This document shows, piece after piece, positions 54,723 to 63,592 of a stretch of 64,000 nt of DNA (within the stretch, counting starts at the first letter, position 1; each line of letters opens with the position of its first letter). The notes below the pieces were generated by a model. That model was not told the DNA's origin. It worked only from the letters and a program-made list of their open reading frames with translations, and searched no databases. The DNA is taken from the NCBI GenBank assembly GCA_964437515.1, contig CAYTHB010000001.1:88329-152328 (forward strand), in the 5' to 3' direction. The position numbers and the translations under genes are program-made. The DNA comes from Sterolibacterium sp964437515 (GTDB lineage Bacteria > Pseudomonadota > Gammaproteobacteria > Burkholderiales > Rhodocyclaceae).

Positions 54723-55943
54723 ATGAGCCATTCGCTGCCGCTAAAAGGCATACGCGTCGTCAATTTCGGCTGGGTCTGGGCCGGCCCCGTAGTCGGTCAG
54801 ACATTGGCGTTTCTCGGGGCTGAGGTCTATAAAGTCGAGTCACGCGCCCGCGTCGACATCACCCGTAACCTGCCGCCGTTTGCCGAGGGCAAGCCTGATC
54901 CCAATCGCAGCCTGTCGAACCACGCCTGCTGGGCGGGGAATGGTTCGGTGTCGCTGAATCTCAAAGAGCCGGAAGCGCTGCAACTGGTGAAAGACCTCAT
55001 CGCGCAATCCGATGTCGTGGTCGAAAACTTTGGCCCCGGCGTGATGGAACGGTTGGGCTTGGGCTATGACGAGCTGGCAAAGCTCAAAAAAGATATCATC
55101 CTGTTTTCCATGCCGGGCGCAGGCTTGACCGGACCCCTGAAGGATTTGCGCTCTTATGGCCTATCGCTGACTTCGACTACGGGGCTCGATAGTCTGGTGG
55201 GCTACAAAGGCGGCGATCCGCTACCGGTAGAGAATGCCTATTCCGATCCTTACGCTGGCATCTTCGGTGCGTTTGCCATCGTGACCGCGCTCAATCACCG
55301 CCGCAATACCGGTGTGGGGCAGCACATCGACTTCTCGCAGCAGGAAGCGGTGATGCAGATGGTCGGCCCCGTCTATATGGACTACGCGCTCAACGGCCGC
55401 AGTGGTGGCCCCAAGGGTAACGAACATCCGCTCAATGCCGCCGCGCCGCATGGCGTGTTTCCCTGCAAGGGCGATGACCGCTGGGTCAGCATCGCCGTGG
55501 CGACCGATGAGGAATGGCAGCACCTGCTGGCCGTCTTCGGTCATCCCGAATGGCTGAAAGCCCCCGAGTTCGCCACACTGGCCAGCCGCGTGCAGCATAT
55601 CGATACGCTGCACAAACTGATTGGCGAGTGGACGGCGCAGCACGACGACCGCGAGCTGGCGGCACGCCTGCAGGCGCAGGGGGTGGCGGCCGCGCCGGTG
55701 CTGAATGTCGCCGATCTGCTGCACGATCCGCACTATCAGGCACGGCAGACCTATGTGGAAGTCACGCACCCGTTGGGCTTCAAGGAAACGCTGTATGGCG
55801 CGTATGTGAAACTCAGTGCGGGCGGCCCCACGGTGCGTCCCGGCCCGATGATCGGCGAGAACAACGAGCATGTGTTCAAGAACATTCTCGGCATGTCGCC
55901 GGAACGTTATGACGATCTGGTGCAACGGCAAATCATCTATTGA
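54723..55943 (+). CDS. Family III CoA-transferase (CaiB/BaiF), copy 4
   Basis: A 406-residue CaiB/BaiF protein, LNLKEPEALQLVKDLIAQSDVV-like in its middle with the typical VVENFGPGVMERLGLGYDEL. As in copy 3 the catalytic position holds glutamate, in HIDFSQQEAVMQMV. Copies 3 and 4 lie side by side and may form a heteromer, as for SmtAB or BbsEF. It is the last gene of the cluster. A weak hairpin, AAAACC/GGTTTT, lies at 56220-56236. Confidence 0.87.
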   Translation: MSHSLPLKGIRVVNFGWVWAGPVVGQTLAFLGAEVYKVESRARVDITRNLPPFAEGKPDPNRSLSNHACWAGNGSVSLNLKEPEALQLVKDLIAQSDVVVENFGPGVMERLGLGYDELAKLKKDIILFSMPGAGLTGPLKDLRSYGLSLTSTTGLDSLVGYKGGDPLPVENAYSDPYAGIFGAFAIVTALNHRRNTGVGQHIDFSQQEAVMQMVGPVYMDYALNGRSGGPKGNEHPLNAAAPHGVFPCKGDDRWVSIAVATDEEWQHLLAVFGHPEWLKAPEFATLASRVQHIDTLHKLIGEWTAQHDDRELAARLQAQGVAAAPVLNVADLLHDPHYQARQTYVEVTHPLGFKETLYGAYVKLSAGGPTVRPGPMIGENNEHVFKNILGMSPERYDDLVQRQIIY

Positions 55944-56306
55944 GCTGCGTACACTACCGCCACGAATTCGACCGAGCCGCATGAGTCTCTCTGCGGCGTC
56001 GTCGATATGCCGCAGCAGTGCAGCGATGCGCGACATGAAACATGCACTGAACTCCGGCATCGCATTCTTGAGTCACGCAATAAAATCGTCTGCAAACATT
56101 ACATTGGGCGCACTGGCAGCAAGTTCACTGCTGTAAACATGTCATCGTCGGGTTCTGGACTTTGGCTGTAACTTTTATCGTAACTTTGCGGATTACGCCA
56201 AGGGGGCTCAGGGTGCTACAAAACCGACGGGGTTTTCTACCGTATCAACAGCCACTTCTCCATCTTTGATACCCATAACCCTGCTCTACGCTTTGTTTCA
56301 CAGCAA
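55944..56306. other. Gap after the catabolic cluster
   Basis: About 360 bases with no convincing gene. A 51-codon frame from 55981 has no recognisable features. A small AAAACC/GGTTTT hairpin at 56220-56236 could be a weak + strand terminator. The PPi-PFK terminator follows. Confidence 0.4.
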
Positions 56307-56345
56307 TAAAAAACGGGCTACCACAATACGTTGATAGCCCGTTTT
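56307..56345 (-). terminator. Rho-independent terminator after pfp
   Basis: AACGGGCTA (56312-56320) and TAGCCCGTT (56334-56342) form a 9-bp stem. On the minus strand it is followed by a T-run, 21 bases downstream of the pfp stop. The + strand side also has TTTT, so it may stop transcription from both sides. Confidence 0.82.
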
Positions 56346-56365
56346 CATTTCATCGTTCACGATGC

Positions 56366-57628
56366 TTACACTGCGAAGGTCGGTAGTTTTTTTGCTACCG
56401 CCACATTATTCAATCGAACATACTGCGGCAGCCCATCGCGATAGGGCGGATAATCCTCGCCCTCGATCAGAGGAGCAAGATAGGCACGACAAGCATCGGT
56501 AATGCCGTAGCCATCATCGCTGATGAATTCTCGCGGCATTTTCTTTTCGACATTGGCGACCTGATTCAAATCCGCCACTCCGATTTCCCAGCGATAGGGA
56601 CGATCCGACAAACGGACGATGGCGGGCATCACGGCATTTTTACCCGCCAATGCCAGTTCAACCGCGGCACGTCCGAGGGCCACTGCCTGTTCGACATCCG
56701 TCCGTGAGGCAATATGGCGTGCCGCACGTTGCAGATAATCAGCCACTGCCCAGTGATACTTGTAACCCAGTTTGTCCTTGATGAGCCCCGCAATCATCGG
56801 GCCGATGCCCCCCAGTTGCGCATGACCAAAAGCATCCCGCGCACCGGTTTCTGCCATCAACTTACCTTGCGCATCGAGCAAACCTTCAGAAACGCCAATG
56901 GCGCAATAGCCATAACGCTCAACACTGGTTTTGACACGCGCCAGAAAAGCAACTTCGTCAAAACGAATTTCAGGAAACAACAGGATATGCGGGGCTTCCC
57001 CTTCGCGGTCAGCCGCCAAGCCGCACGCCGCAGCAATCCAACCCGCATGGCGACCCATGACTTCGAGGACGAACACCTTGGTCGATGTCTTGGCCATCGA
57101 AGCCACATCGAAGCTCGCCTCACGCATGGAAATCGCTACATATTTGGCGACCGAACCAAAACCCGGGCAGCAGTCGGTGATCGGCAAATCGTTATCCACC
57201 GTCTTCGGGACATGAATAGCCTGAATCGGATAACCCAAGGTGGCCGAAAGTTGCGACACCTTCAGGCAAGTATCCGCCGAATCGCCGCCCCCGTTATAGA
57301 AAAAATAGCCGATGTCATGCGCACGAAACACCTCGATCAGCCGCTCATATTGCGCACGATGCGTATCGAGGTCTTTCAGTTTATAGCGACAGGAGCCGAA
57401 CGCCCCCGCCGGAGTATGACGCAAGGCAGCTATGTTTTCCGCTGGTTCAAGTGAGGTATCGATCAAGTCTTCGGTGAGCGCACCAATGATGCCGTTACGT
57501 CCGGCATACACTGTGCCGATACGATCTGGATGCGCCCGTGCCGTTTCAATCACGGCACCTGCCGTCGCATTGATAACCGCAGTCACACCGCCTGACTGGG
57601 CGTAAAAGGCATTGCGTGGAGCCGTCAT
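56366..57628 (-). CDS. pfp: Pyrophosphate-dependent 6-phosphofructokinase
   Basis: A 420-residue PFK-A type enzyme. The GGGDSADT motif has Asp-Ser where ATP enzymes have Gly-Asp-Gly, and the PKTVDNDL motif contains the Lys typical of PPi-dependent members. The reaction is freely reversible, interconverting fructose-6-P and fructose-1,6-bisphosphate. Residues MGRHAGWIAAA bind substrate. ATG 57628 is preceded by an in-frame GTG. Upstream lies adk with a 15-base gap, so the two are probably one transcript. Confidence 0.92.
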   Translation of the reverse strand: MTAPRNAFYAQSGGVTAVINATAGAVIETARAHPDRIGTVYAGRNGIIGALTEDLIDTSLEPAENIAALRHTPAGAFGSCRYKLKDLDTHRAQYERLIEVFRAHDIGYFFYNGGGDSADTCLKVSQLSATLGYPIQAIHVPKTVDNDLPITDCCPGFGSVAKYVAISMREASFDVASMAKTSTKVFVLEVMGRHAGWIAAACGLAADREGEAPHILLFPEIRFDEVAFLARVKTSVERYGYCAIGVSEGLLDAQGKLMAETGARDAFGHAQLGGIGPMIAGLIKDKLGYKYHWAVADYLQRAARHIASRTDVEQAVALGRAAVELALAGKNAVMPAIVRLSDRPYRWEIGVADLNQVANVEKKMPREFISDDGYGITDACRAYLAPLIEGEDYPPYRDGLPQYVRLNNVAVAKKLPTFAV

Positions 57629-57643
57629 CACTCAGATCCAGAC

Positions 57644-58297
57644 TCAGACCAGCGCGGCAAAGACCTTGTCGCGGATGCTGTCAACACTCCCCACACCCGC
57701 CAGCTTGCGATATTTGGGAGACTGCGCTTCACCCCGTGCCGCCCAAGCACTGTAATACTCGACCAGGGGCAGGGTCTGCTGACGATACACTTCCAGACGC
57801 TTTTGTACCGTTTCAGCCTTGTCATCGTCACGCTGAATGAGTGGCTCTCCTGTGACATCATCCTTGCCATCCACCTTGGGCGGGTTGAACTTGATGTGAT
57901 AGGTACGCCCTGAGACTTGATGAACCCGACGACCGCTCATACGTGTCACGATTTCTTCATCGGCCACATCGATTTCCAGCACATAGTCGATGACGACATT
58001 GGCAGCCTTCAATGCATCGGCCTGAGCGATGGTGCGCGGAAAGCCGTCCAGCAGATAACCCTTGGTGCAATCGGCCTGCTTTAAGCGATCCTGCACCAGA
58101 CCGATGATGATGTCATCTGACACCAGCTTGCCGGCATCCATGACTTTCTTGGCTTCAAGACCCAAGGGGGTGCCCGCGCGAATTGCGGCGCGCAACATGT
58201 CGCCGGTAGAAATCTGGGGAATGCCGAAATGTTCGGTAATGAAACCGGCTTGCGTGCCTTTGCCAGCCCCCGGGGGGCCAAGAAGAATCAAGCGCAT
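57644..58297 (-). CDS. adk: Adenylate kinase
   Basis: A 217-residue enzyme that interconverts ATP plus AMP and 2 ADP. The P-loop GPPGAGKGTQ, STGDMLRAAI in the AMP site, and LDGFPRTIAQADAL are intact. The LID domain (MSGRRVHQVSGRTYHIKFNP) is of the long type without the zinc cysteines. Length and motifs are normal. Confidence 0.98.
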   Translation of the reverse strand: MRLILLGPPGAGKGTQAGFITEHFGIPQISTGDMLRAAIRAGTPLGLEAKKVMDAGKLVSDDIIIGLVQDRLKQADCTKGYLLDGFPRTIAQADALKAANVVIDYVLEIDVADEEIVTRMSGRRVHQVSGRTYHIKFNPPKVDGKDDVTGEPLIQRDDDKAETVQKRLEVYRQQTLPLVEYYSAWAARGEAQSPKYRKLAGVGSVDSIRDKVFAALV

Positions 58298-58376
58298 GCT
58301 CTCTCCTGAATGAATACTAAATACTGAATAATTTTTGTGTTATTTCACACATGGGTCATAGTTCGCCAAGATAGTC

Positions 58377-59150
58377 TCAATTAGCGCGCGGGTCAAACGC
58401 TGCGCGCACTCTGGCAAGATCTTCGTGCGTATCCACCCCTGCTACCGGCGCTTCGACACACGTCACCACCCGGATGGGATAGCCATGCCATAGCGCGCGC
58501 AATTGTTCGAGTGCCTCTATTTTTTCTAGCGGTGCCGGAGCCAGTTGCCCATAGCGTCGCAAAAAACCCACCCGATACGCATAAAGGCCGATGTGTCGCA
58601 ATGCGCCCAAATCTATCGGTAGGCTCTCTCGCTGCGATGCAAAAGCATCGCGTGCCCAAGGCATCGGTGCGCGTGAAAAATACAGGGCGCGTCCGCTTGC
58701 ATCACAAACCACCTTGACCACATTGGGATTGAAAAAATCCGCAGCGTCATGAATCGTATGGGCGGCCGTGGCGATGGCGGCTGTCGTATCCTCACGTAGG
58801 GCATCGGCTACTGCATCAATCAATGCGGGGACGATCAGCGGTTCATCTCCCTGAATATTGACGACGATCTCATCATCCAGCCAGCCCAATTGGGTGGCCA
58901 CTTCGGCAATACGATCCGTGCCGCTGGGATGATCGGTACGAGTCATCACTACTTCATGACCTTGCGCCGACACGACCGCACGAATCTCCTCATGATCAGT
59001 CGCCACCCAAATACCCTGATTGCGACAACGCTGCGCGGCCTCGACCACACGCACGATCATCGGCTTCCCAGCAATATCCGCCAACGGCTTGCCCGGCAAA
59101 CGTGACGAGGCGTAGCGGGCAGGGATGACAATACGTGGATGCTGGCTCAT
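58377..59150 (-). CDS. kdsB: CMP-Kdo synthetase
   Basis: A 257-residue 3-deoxy-manno-octulosonate cytidylyltransferase that activates Kdo for lipopolysaccharide inner core. It starts VIPARYASSRLPGKPLADIAGKPM, with the IQGDEPLI and HIGLYAYRVGFL motifs of the family. The neighbouring lpxK and Trm112-like genes fit a lipopolysaccharide group. Confidence 0.96.
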   Translation of the reverse strand: MSQHPRIVIPARYASSRLPGKPLADIAGKPMIVRVVEAAQRCRNQGIWVATDHEEIRAVVSAQGHEVVMTRTDHPSGTDRIAEVATQLGWLDDEIVVNIQGDEPLIVPALIDAVADALREDTTAAIATAAHTIHDAADFFNPNVVKVVCDASGRALYFSRAPMPWARDAFASQRESLPIDLGALRHIGLYAYRVGFLRRYGQLAPAPLEKIEALEQLRALWHGYPIRVVTCVEAPVAGVDTHEDLARVRAAFDPRAN

Positions 59151-59165
59151 ACCGGCAACGCCAAT

Positions 59166-59342
59166 TCAGGTTTCGTCAGCCGACAATGTGCGTGCTTCGC
59201 CTTCGAGCATGACTGGAATATCGTCCTTGACCGGAAATGCCAGGCGACAATGCTTGCAGACCAGCTCGGCTTGCGGTTTATGCAGTTCAAGGGCACCCTT
59301 GCAGAGGGGGCAGACGAGAATTTCAAGCAATCGGGGATCCAA
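59166..59342 (-). CDS. Trm112/UPF0434-like small zinc-ribbon protein
   Basis: A 58-residue protein: LEILVCPLCKGALEL, then LVCKHCRLAFPVKDDIPVML. The two CxxC pairs (CPLC and CKHC) and the IPVML ending define the YcaR/Trm112-like family. Family members act as small partners or have unknown roles, and are often next to kdsB and lpxK as here. The start is TTG at 59342, supported by GGAG six bases upstream. The gene is too short for most ORF filters and lies between lpxK and kdsB. Confidence 0.85.
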   Translation of the reverse strand: MDPRLLEILVCPLCKGALELHKPQAELVCKHCRLAFPVKDDIPVMLEGEARTLSADET

Positions 59343-59345
59343 GGG

Positions 59346-60395
59346 TTACTCCGCAAGACGTTGTTCAATCAGAGACACGAGATCAATGTTCACCACACAG
59401 GACGCAGACTCAAGCTCCGCCGTCACCGGTAATACCCACACCACACAGCCTCTATAGTCGCTGCATTTTACCGCATCCTTTTCGGTCATCAGCAGCGCAT
59501 CGGCCTGAGTTTTATGTTGAACACCAATGAGGTCTTCTGCCGTAAACGCATGATGATCTGGAAAAGCATGGCGTGTGAATGACAAGCCCATCGCATCGAG
59601 ATGCTGAAAGAAACGTTCCGGCACAGCAATACCGCACACCGCTGCCAGTCGAAAACTCGCGAGATCAGCGCTTGTTGCCTCGATAGCAGGCACATCAAGG
59701 CGCATAAACCGCGTTCCCTTCAGATGCATACGGTAACGATGCACGCTCCCAGTCTTGTCTATCACTGACGACGGAATCTGTGCTGCTGCCCCATTGAGCA
59801 CCAGTGCATCGACATTCGCCAACCGTTGTGGGGATTCGCGCAATGGACCACTCGGCAACAAGAAACCATTCATCACGCCACGCGCATCCAGCACGACAAT
59901 TTCCACATCTCGCTGCAAACGATAATGCTGCAAACCATCGTCGCTCAAGATCAAGTCGCACTGGGGATACGCAGCCAGCAAGGCACGCCCCGCTGCCACC
60001 CGATCCCGACCCACAAATACAGGCACGCCACTCCGACGTTTCAGCAATAAAGGCTCGTCACCTACATCGGCAGCGCGGCTCTGTGCATGGACTTCACGCA
60101 CCTGCACCGTCCCATCATCGGCGGCATAGCCTCGACTGATGATGCCAGGTTGCCAGCCCGCATGACGCAAAGCCTCCGCCAGCCATAGGGTCAGTGGCGT
60201 TTTACCACTGCCACCGACGATGATGTTACCCACCACCACGACCGGCACCGACAAGCGTACACGCGCCAGAACGCCACAGGCATAGGCATGGCGACGCAAG
60301 CGACTTAATAAAGAAAAAAGGGCTGTCAGCGGCAACAACAGCACCGCCAGCACACCCCGTCTTTGCCAGATACGCGGCAGCAGGTGTTCTAGCAT
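59346..60395 (-). CDS. lpxK: Tetraacyldisaccharide 4'-kinase
   Basis: A 349-residue inner-membrane kinase of lipid A synthesis. An N-terminal hydrophobic helix (about 14-30) is followed by the P-loop VVVVGNIIVGGSGKTPL. The DDGLQHYRLQRDVEIVVLD segment and the GIAVPERFF segment are family motifs. It lies in the usual betaproteobacterial order exbB, exbD, lpxK, Trm112-like, kdsB, adk. The next gene starts three bases after it. Confidence 0.95.
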   Translation of the reverse strand: MLEHLLPRIWQRRGVLAVLLLPLTALFSLLSRLRRHAYACGVLARVRLSVPVVVVGNIIVGGSGKTPLTLWLAEALRHAGWQPGIISRGYAADDGTVQVREVHAQSRAADVGDEPLLLKRRSGVPVFVGRDRVAAGRALLAAYPQCDLILSDDGLQHYRLQRDVEIVVLDARGVMNGFLLPSGPLRESPQRLANVDALVLNGAAAQIPSSVIDKTGSVHRYRMHLKGTRFMRLDVPAIEATSADLASFRLAAVCGIAVPERFFQHLDAMGLSFTRHAFPDHHAFTAEDLIGVQHKTQADALLMTEKDAVKCSDYRGCVVWVLPVTAELESASCVVNIDLVSLIEQRLAE

Positions 60396-60416
60396 GAGGT
60401 GATACCGCGCTGAGGC

Positions 60417-60845
60417 TTATCGAGATGTGTTCTGGGTCGCAAAGGAAATATGCGCCAGCCCGGCCTGCTGGGCGGCCTGCATCACATCGATGACACTTTG
60501 ATGCGTGGCTGTCGCATCGGCGCTGATGATGACGACGGGTTCTTTGCCTCCCGACGCAGCCGCAGCCACACGGCGTAGTGCCAGCGTAATCGCGGCGACA
60601 TCACGCCCCGCCACGATATTACGATTGACCATCACCTCACCCTGATGATTCACCACCACATTGATTTCACTGGGTTGATCGGCCTTCTGCTGAGCATCTG
60701 CCGTCGGAAGATTGATTTCCAGACCGGCATATTTTGAATACGTCGTGGTGATCATCAGAAAAATCAGAATCACCAACAAAACATCGATCATCGGAATCAG
60801 ATTGATTTCTGGTTCCTCATGCACACGGCCACGTTGAAAATTCAT
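60417..60845 (-). CDS. exbD: ExbD/TolR family biopolymer transporter
   Basis: A 142-residue bitopic protein. The N-terminal INLIPMIDVLLVILIFLMI helix carries the proton-path aspartate (in PMIDVLL). A periplasmic domain follows. It pairs with ExbB in a proton-driven motor energising TonB. ATG at 60845; it follows exbB by 37 bases. Confidence 0.95.
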   Translation of the reverse strand: MNFQRGRVHEEPEINLIPMIDVLLVILIFLMITTTYSKYAGLEINLPTADAQQKADQPSEINVVVNHQGEVMVNRNIVAGRDVAAITLALRRVAAAASGGKEPVVIISADATATHQSVIDVMQAAQQAGLAHISFATQNTSR

Positions 60846-60882
60846 GGTTTCCTGCTCCTGTCCCTACGCTATCCCACCCCGC

Positions 60883-61488
60883 TTACTTACGATCGCCGTG
60901 CACCATTTCGACCAGTTTGATCGCCTGTAACTCCATTTCGATAACCAGGCTATCCACCTGAGAACGAAAATGGCGATAGAAAATCATGCTGGGAATGGCA
61001 ATAATTAAACCAAAACCCGTGTTGTAGAGTGCGACCGAAATTCCATGCGCCAGTGCCTGCGGATTATTGCCGGACGCAGTGGGGGAGCCGAAGATTTCGA
61101 TCATGCCGACCACTGTTCCAAACAAGCCCATGAGCGGGCTGATGGAAGCAATGGTGCCCAAACTTGTGAGAAAGCGTTCGAGTTCATGCGCCACACCACG
61201 ACCGGATTCCTCGATGGCTTCCTTCATCACTTCGCGCGAACTGCCCACATTACGCAAGCCTGCCGCAAACAATCGACCCAAGGGTGAATGACTCTCCAGA
61301 CGACGGAGCATCTGCTCATTCACACCGCCCTGGCGGTAATCCGCAATCACACTCTCAAGCAGACCCAAAGGCACGATACGAACCCGGCGCAAGGCGGAAG
61401 CCCGTTCAATAATCAAGGCAACCGCAATAATGGATGCCAGCAACAAGGGATAAATCGGCCAACCAGCGGCCTGAAGAATGGCGAACAC
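60883..61488 (-). CDS. exbB: MotA/TolQ/ExbB proton channel
   Basis: A 201-residue protein with three membrane helices. It has the family segment LGTIASISPLMGLFGTVVGMIEIF and the amphipathic C-terminal part with FYRHFRSQVD. It forms the pentamer around ExbD. The GTG start at 61488 has AGGAG seven bases upstream. It powers TonB-dependent receptors such as the one at 39326 (inference). Confidence 0.94.
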   Translation of the reverse strand: MFAILQAAGWPIYPLLLASIIAVALIIERASALRRVRIVPLGLLESVIADYRQGGVNEQMLRRLESHSPLGRLFAAGLRNVGSSREVMKEAIEESGRGVAHELERFLTSLGTIASISPLMGLFGTVVGMIEIFGSPTASGNNPQALAHGISVALYNTGFGLIIAIPSMIFYRHFRSQVDSLVIEMELQAIKLVEMVHGDRK

Positions 61489-61622
61489 GCAAGGCTCCTT
61501 TGATTACAACGAACAGAGATAAGCAGCAATAAATGAAGCAAGACCGTCAAACAAGCGCGCACTTTAGCTTGACGGAAGGGGGTTCGGCAAGACGCGATTG
61601 CTTCATCCGATAGAATGAAGCC

Positions 61623-63125
61623 ATGTCGCCTTCCATTTTTGCAACTTCATCTCACTCACCCACCGAATCCGAAGCGACGGCAGGCGCGAACCTCATGGCG
61701 GCTGTATGGCGATCGCATCTTGCTCCCCTGCATGATGCCCCTGATTCCATTCCAACGCTTTCAGTCGCTTTGCCGGATGAAAAAAACCGGCCTCACCAGA
61801 TTGAGGCTCTAGCCGAATTTGTGGCCACCTGCCTGCTTCATCACGAAACCGCTTTATTGATCGTCCCCGATGATGAATGGCTCCCCGAAATTTCCAATGC
61901 ACTTGATATCGAGTTGCGCCCCTATTGCCTCGTTTTACCAGAAGCTGACTTTGCCGCCGCAACCACCTTGCGCGCAACACTCTCGCTACTGAGAAGCCGC
62001 TTATCTCGCCCGACACCCGCCGAATACGCAGCCTGCCAGGAAGCACAGCGCACACGTCTCGGCGAACACGCCACACTGTGGCAATCCGCTCTGGACTGGA
62101 GTAACGCTGGTTTTTTCTCGGGTGCTTGGCCTCCGGGAACCGAAAACCTGTTTCCCATCCTGATCCTGCCCGTGGCACAAGCACAGATTTTGCAGTCCCA
62201 TGTAGCGAAGATACGTCGTGATGTGCTGCTCACGCTTCACGTTGAAAGTGTCGCAAACCCATCGGCACAAAAAGGCTTGCGGCTATGGAATATCACGGCC
62301 TCACCTCGACATGAAATAGCGTCCATCGACCATCACCGTCGCCTCCGGCTCGAACTCGATGTCCTGGTACAGGAACTGGGTGACATGGAACTGGAGTTCG
62401 CCACGGCACAGGCCGAACTCGCTGAATTCACCCGTCGTTATCACGACATCGTTGCCCACCGACTCACCGAACTGGATCAGCTTCATGCGCAGATTGCCCA
62501 AATCTTGGCGCATCGCAAACCCCATCACTCCGATATGCAACAACGTGCCCAACAAGCACAGGCACAAGCCGAGCAATCTCAGCAGGAACACCAGCGCTTT
62601 AACGAACTCGATCGCAACCGGGAAAAACCCTTTGTACCTTCGAAAAATCTCAAACGTCTATTCCGACAACTGGCACAAAAAATTCATCCCGACCGTGCCG
62701 AAAACGAAGCCGATCGCGCATGGAGAACGGAACTGATGAGTGAAGCCAATCGCGCGTACCGTCATGCCGATGAAATGGTGCTACGCGACATTCTGGAACA
62801 ATGGCAAGCGGGTCGCCCACCAACAGAACCCGAATCTACTTCACCCTCTACGCAATCCCGTACCCAGTCTTCCGATCATGCCCATGACGCCGAAGCCATC
62901 CTGCGAGGCGAAATCCAGCGTATCCAGCGGCGTATTGCCCGTATCAGCACACAGCTCAATCAGATGTTGGCCTCGAAGCTTTATGAACTGTATACCGCTG
63001 CCGCACTGGCTCGCCGTCGAGACGCTCATCGCGATCTACTGCATGAAATGGCCGAACAACTGGAGACACAAATTGCAGCGGCGCAGTTTCAATTGCGACA
63101 GTTGAAATGTCGGGATCAAGACTGA
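61623..63125 (+). CDS. J-domain protein with coiled coil and uncharacterised N-terminus
   Basis: A 500-residue protein. Residues 1-235 match no family I recognise. Residues 240-330 form a long Gln/Glu/Ala-rich coiled coil. Residues about 341-390 hold a J-domain core with helix II and the diagnostic HPD (355-357, in QKIHPDRAENEADRAWR). A linker and a second coiled coil (425-495) follow. J-domains stimulate DnaK ATPase. There is no G/F region or zinc finger, so it is a type III co-chaperone-like protein rather than DnaJ. ATG 61623 is divergent from exbB. Confidence 0.82.
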   Translation: MSPSIFATSSHSPTESEATAGANLMAAVWRSHLAPLHDAPDSIPTLSVALPDEKNRPHQIEALAEFVATCLLHHETALLIVPDDEWLPEISNALDIELRPYCLVLPEADFAAATTLRATLSLLRSRLSRPTPAEYAACQEAQRTRLGEHATLWQSALDWSNAGFFSGAWPPGTENLFPILILPVAQAQILQSHVAKIRRDVLLTLHVESVANPSAQKGLRLWNITASPRHEIASIDHHRRLRLELDVLVQELGDMELEFATAQAELAEFTRRYHDIVAHRLTELDQLHAQIAQILAHRKPHHSDMQQRAQQAQAQAEQSQQEHQRFNELDRNREKPFVPSKNLKRLFRQLAQKIHPDRAENEADRAWRTELMSEANRAYRHADEMVLRDILEQWQAGRPPTEPESTSPSTQSRTQSSDHAHDAEAILRGEIQRIQRRIARISTQLNQMLASKLYELYTAAALARRRDAHRDLLHEMAEQLETQIAAAQFQLRQLKCRDQD

Positions 63126-63280
63126 TTTATTGGTCTGTTGCTGCAGAGAGAGGCGTATTTACGCCATCACGGGATAAGTGCGCCTTGAAACAGGGGTTGA
63201 GCAAGAAAATGGCTATTTTTCAGGAAAAATTGGCTGAAAAATATGACTTCTGATCAATTTTTGATTTCTGTGCCGGGGAA

Positions 63281-63592
63281 TCAGGATTGGTACAAGGGCT
63301 GGATCGCCAAACGCATGCCCATGGCTTTGAGGATCGCCGACAAGGTTTTCAGCTCAGGATTGCCCTTCTCAGAGAGAGTTCGGTACAGGGTGTGGGCATT
63401 GACATCCGCCTGACGAGCCACCTCTTGCACACCGCCGAACGTCTTGCTCAGGGTACGCAGCGCCAACATCAGATCGGTCTCGTCCCCGTCTTCCAATACA
63501 GAATTGAGATAGTCGGCGGCCAGCTCCGGATCCTTACGGAACATCTCGACTGTTGCTTCCTCGTGGATTCGATGTGTATGTGTCTTAGCCAT
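63281..63592 (-). CDS. HTH antitoxin of a type II toxin-antitoxin pair
   Basis: A 103-residue protein with the KTFGGVQEVARQADVNAHTL helix-turn-helix followed by LYRTLSEKGNPELKTL. This matches the addiction module antidote family (COG3636-type, HigA-like). It would bind the toxin and the operon promoter. It follows the toxin gene with an 8-base overlap (toxin first, as in HigBA-like operons). Confidence 0.85.
   Translation of the reverse strand: MAKTHTHRIHEEATVEMFRKDPELAADYLNSVLEDGDETDLMLALRTLSKTFGGVQEVARQADVNAHTLYRTLSEKGNPELKTLSAILKAMGMRLAIQPLYQS

Noticed and set aside
55870..56136. 88-codon + frame at the end of the catabolic cluster
   Set aside because: Overlaps CoA-transferase 4 and has biased composition. 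Nothing recognisable.
63153..63170. GGCGTA/TACGCC small hairpin after the J-domain gene
   Set aside because: A short stem with no T-run; too weak to call a terminator.
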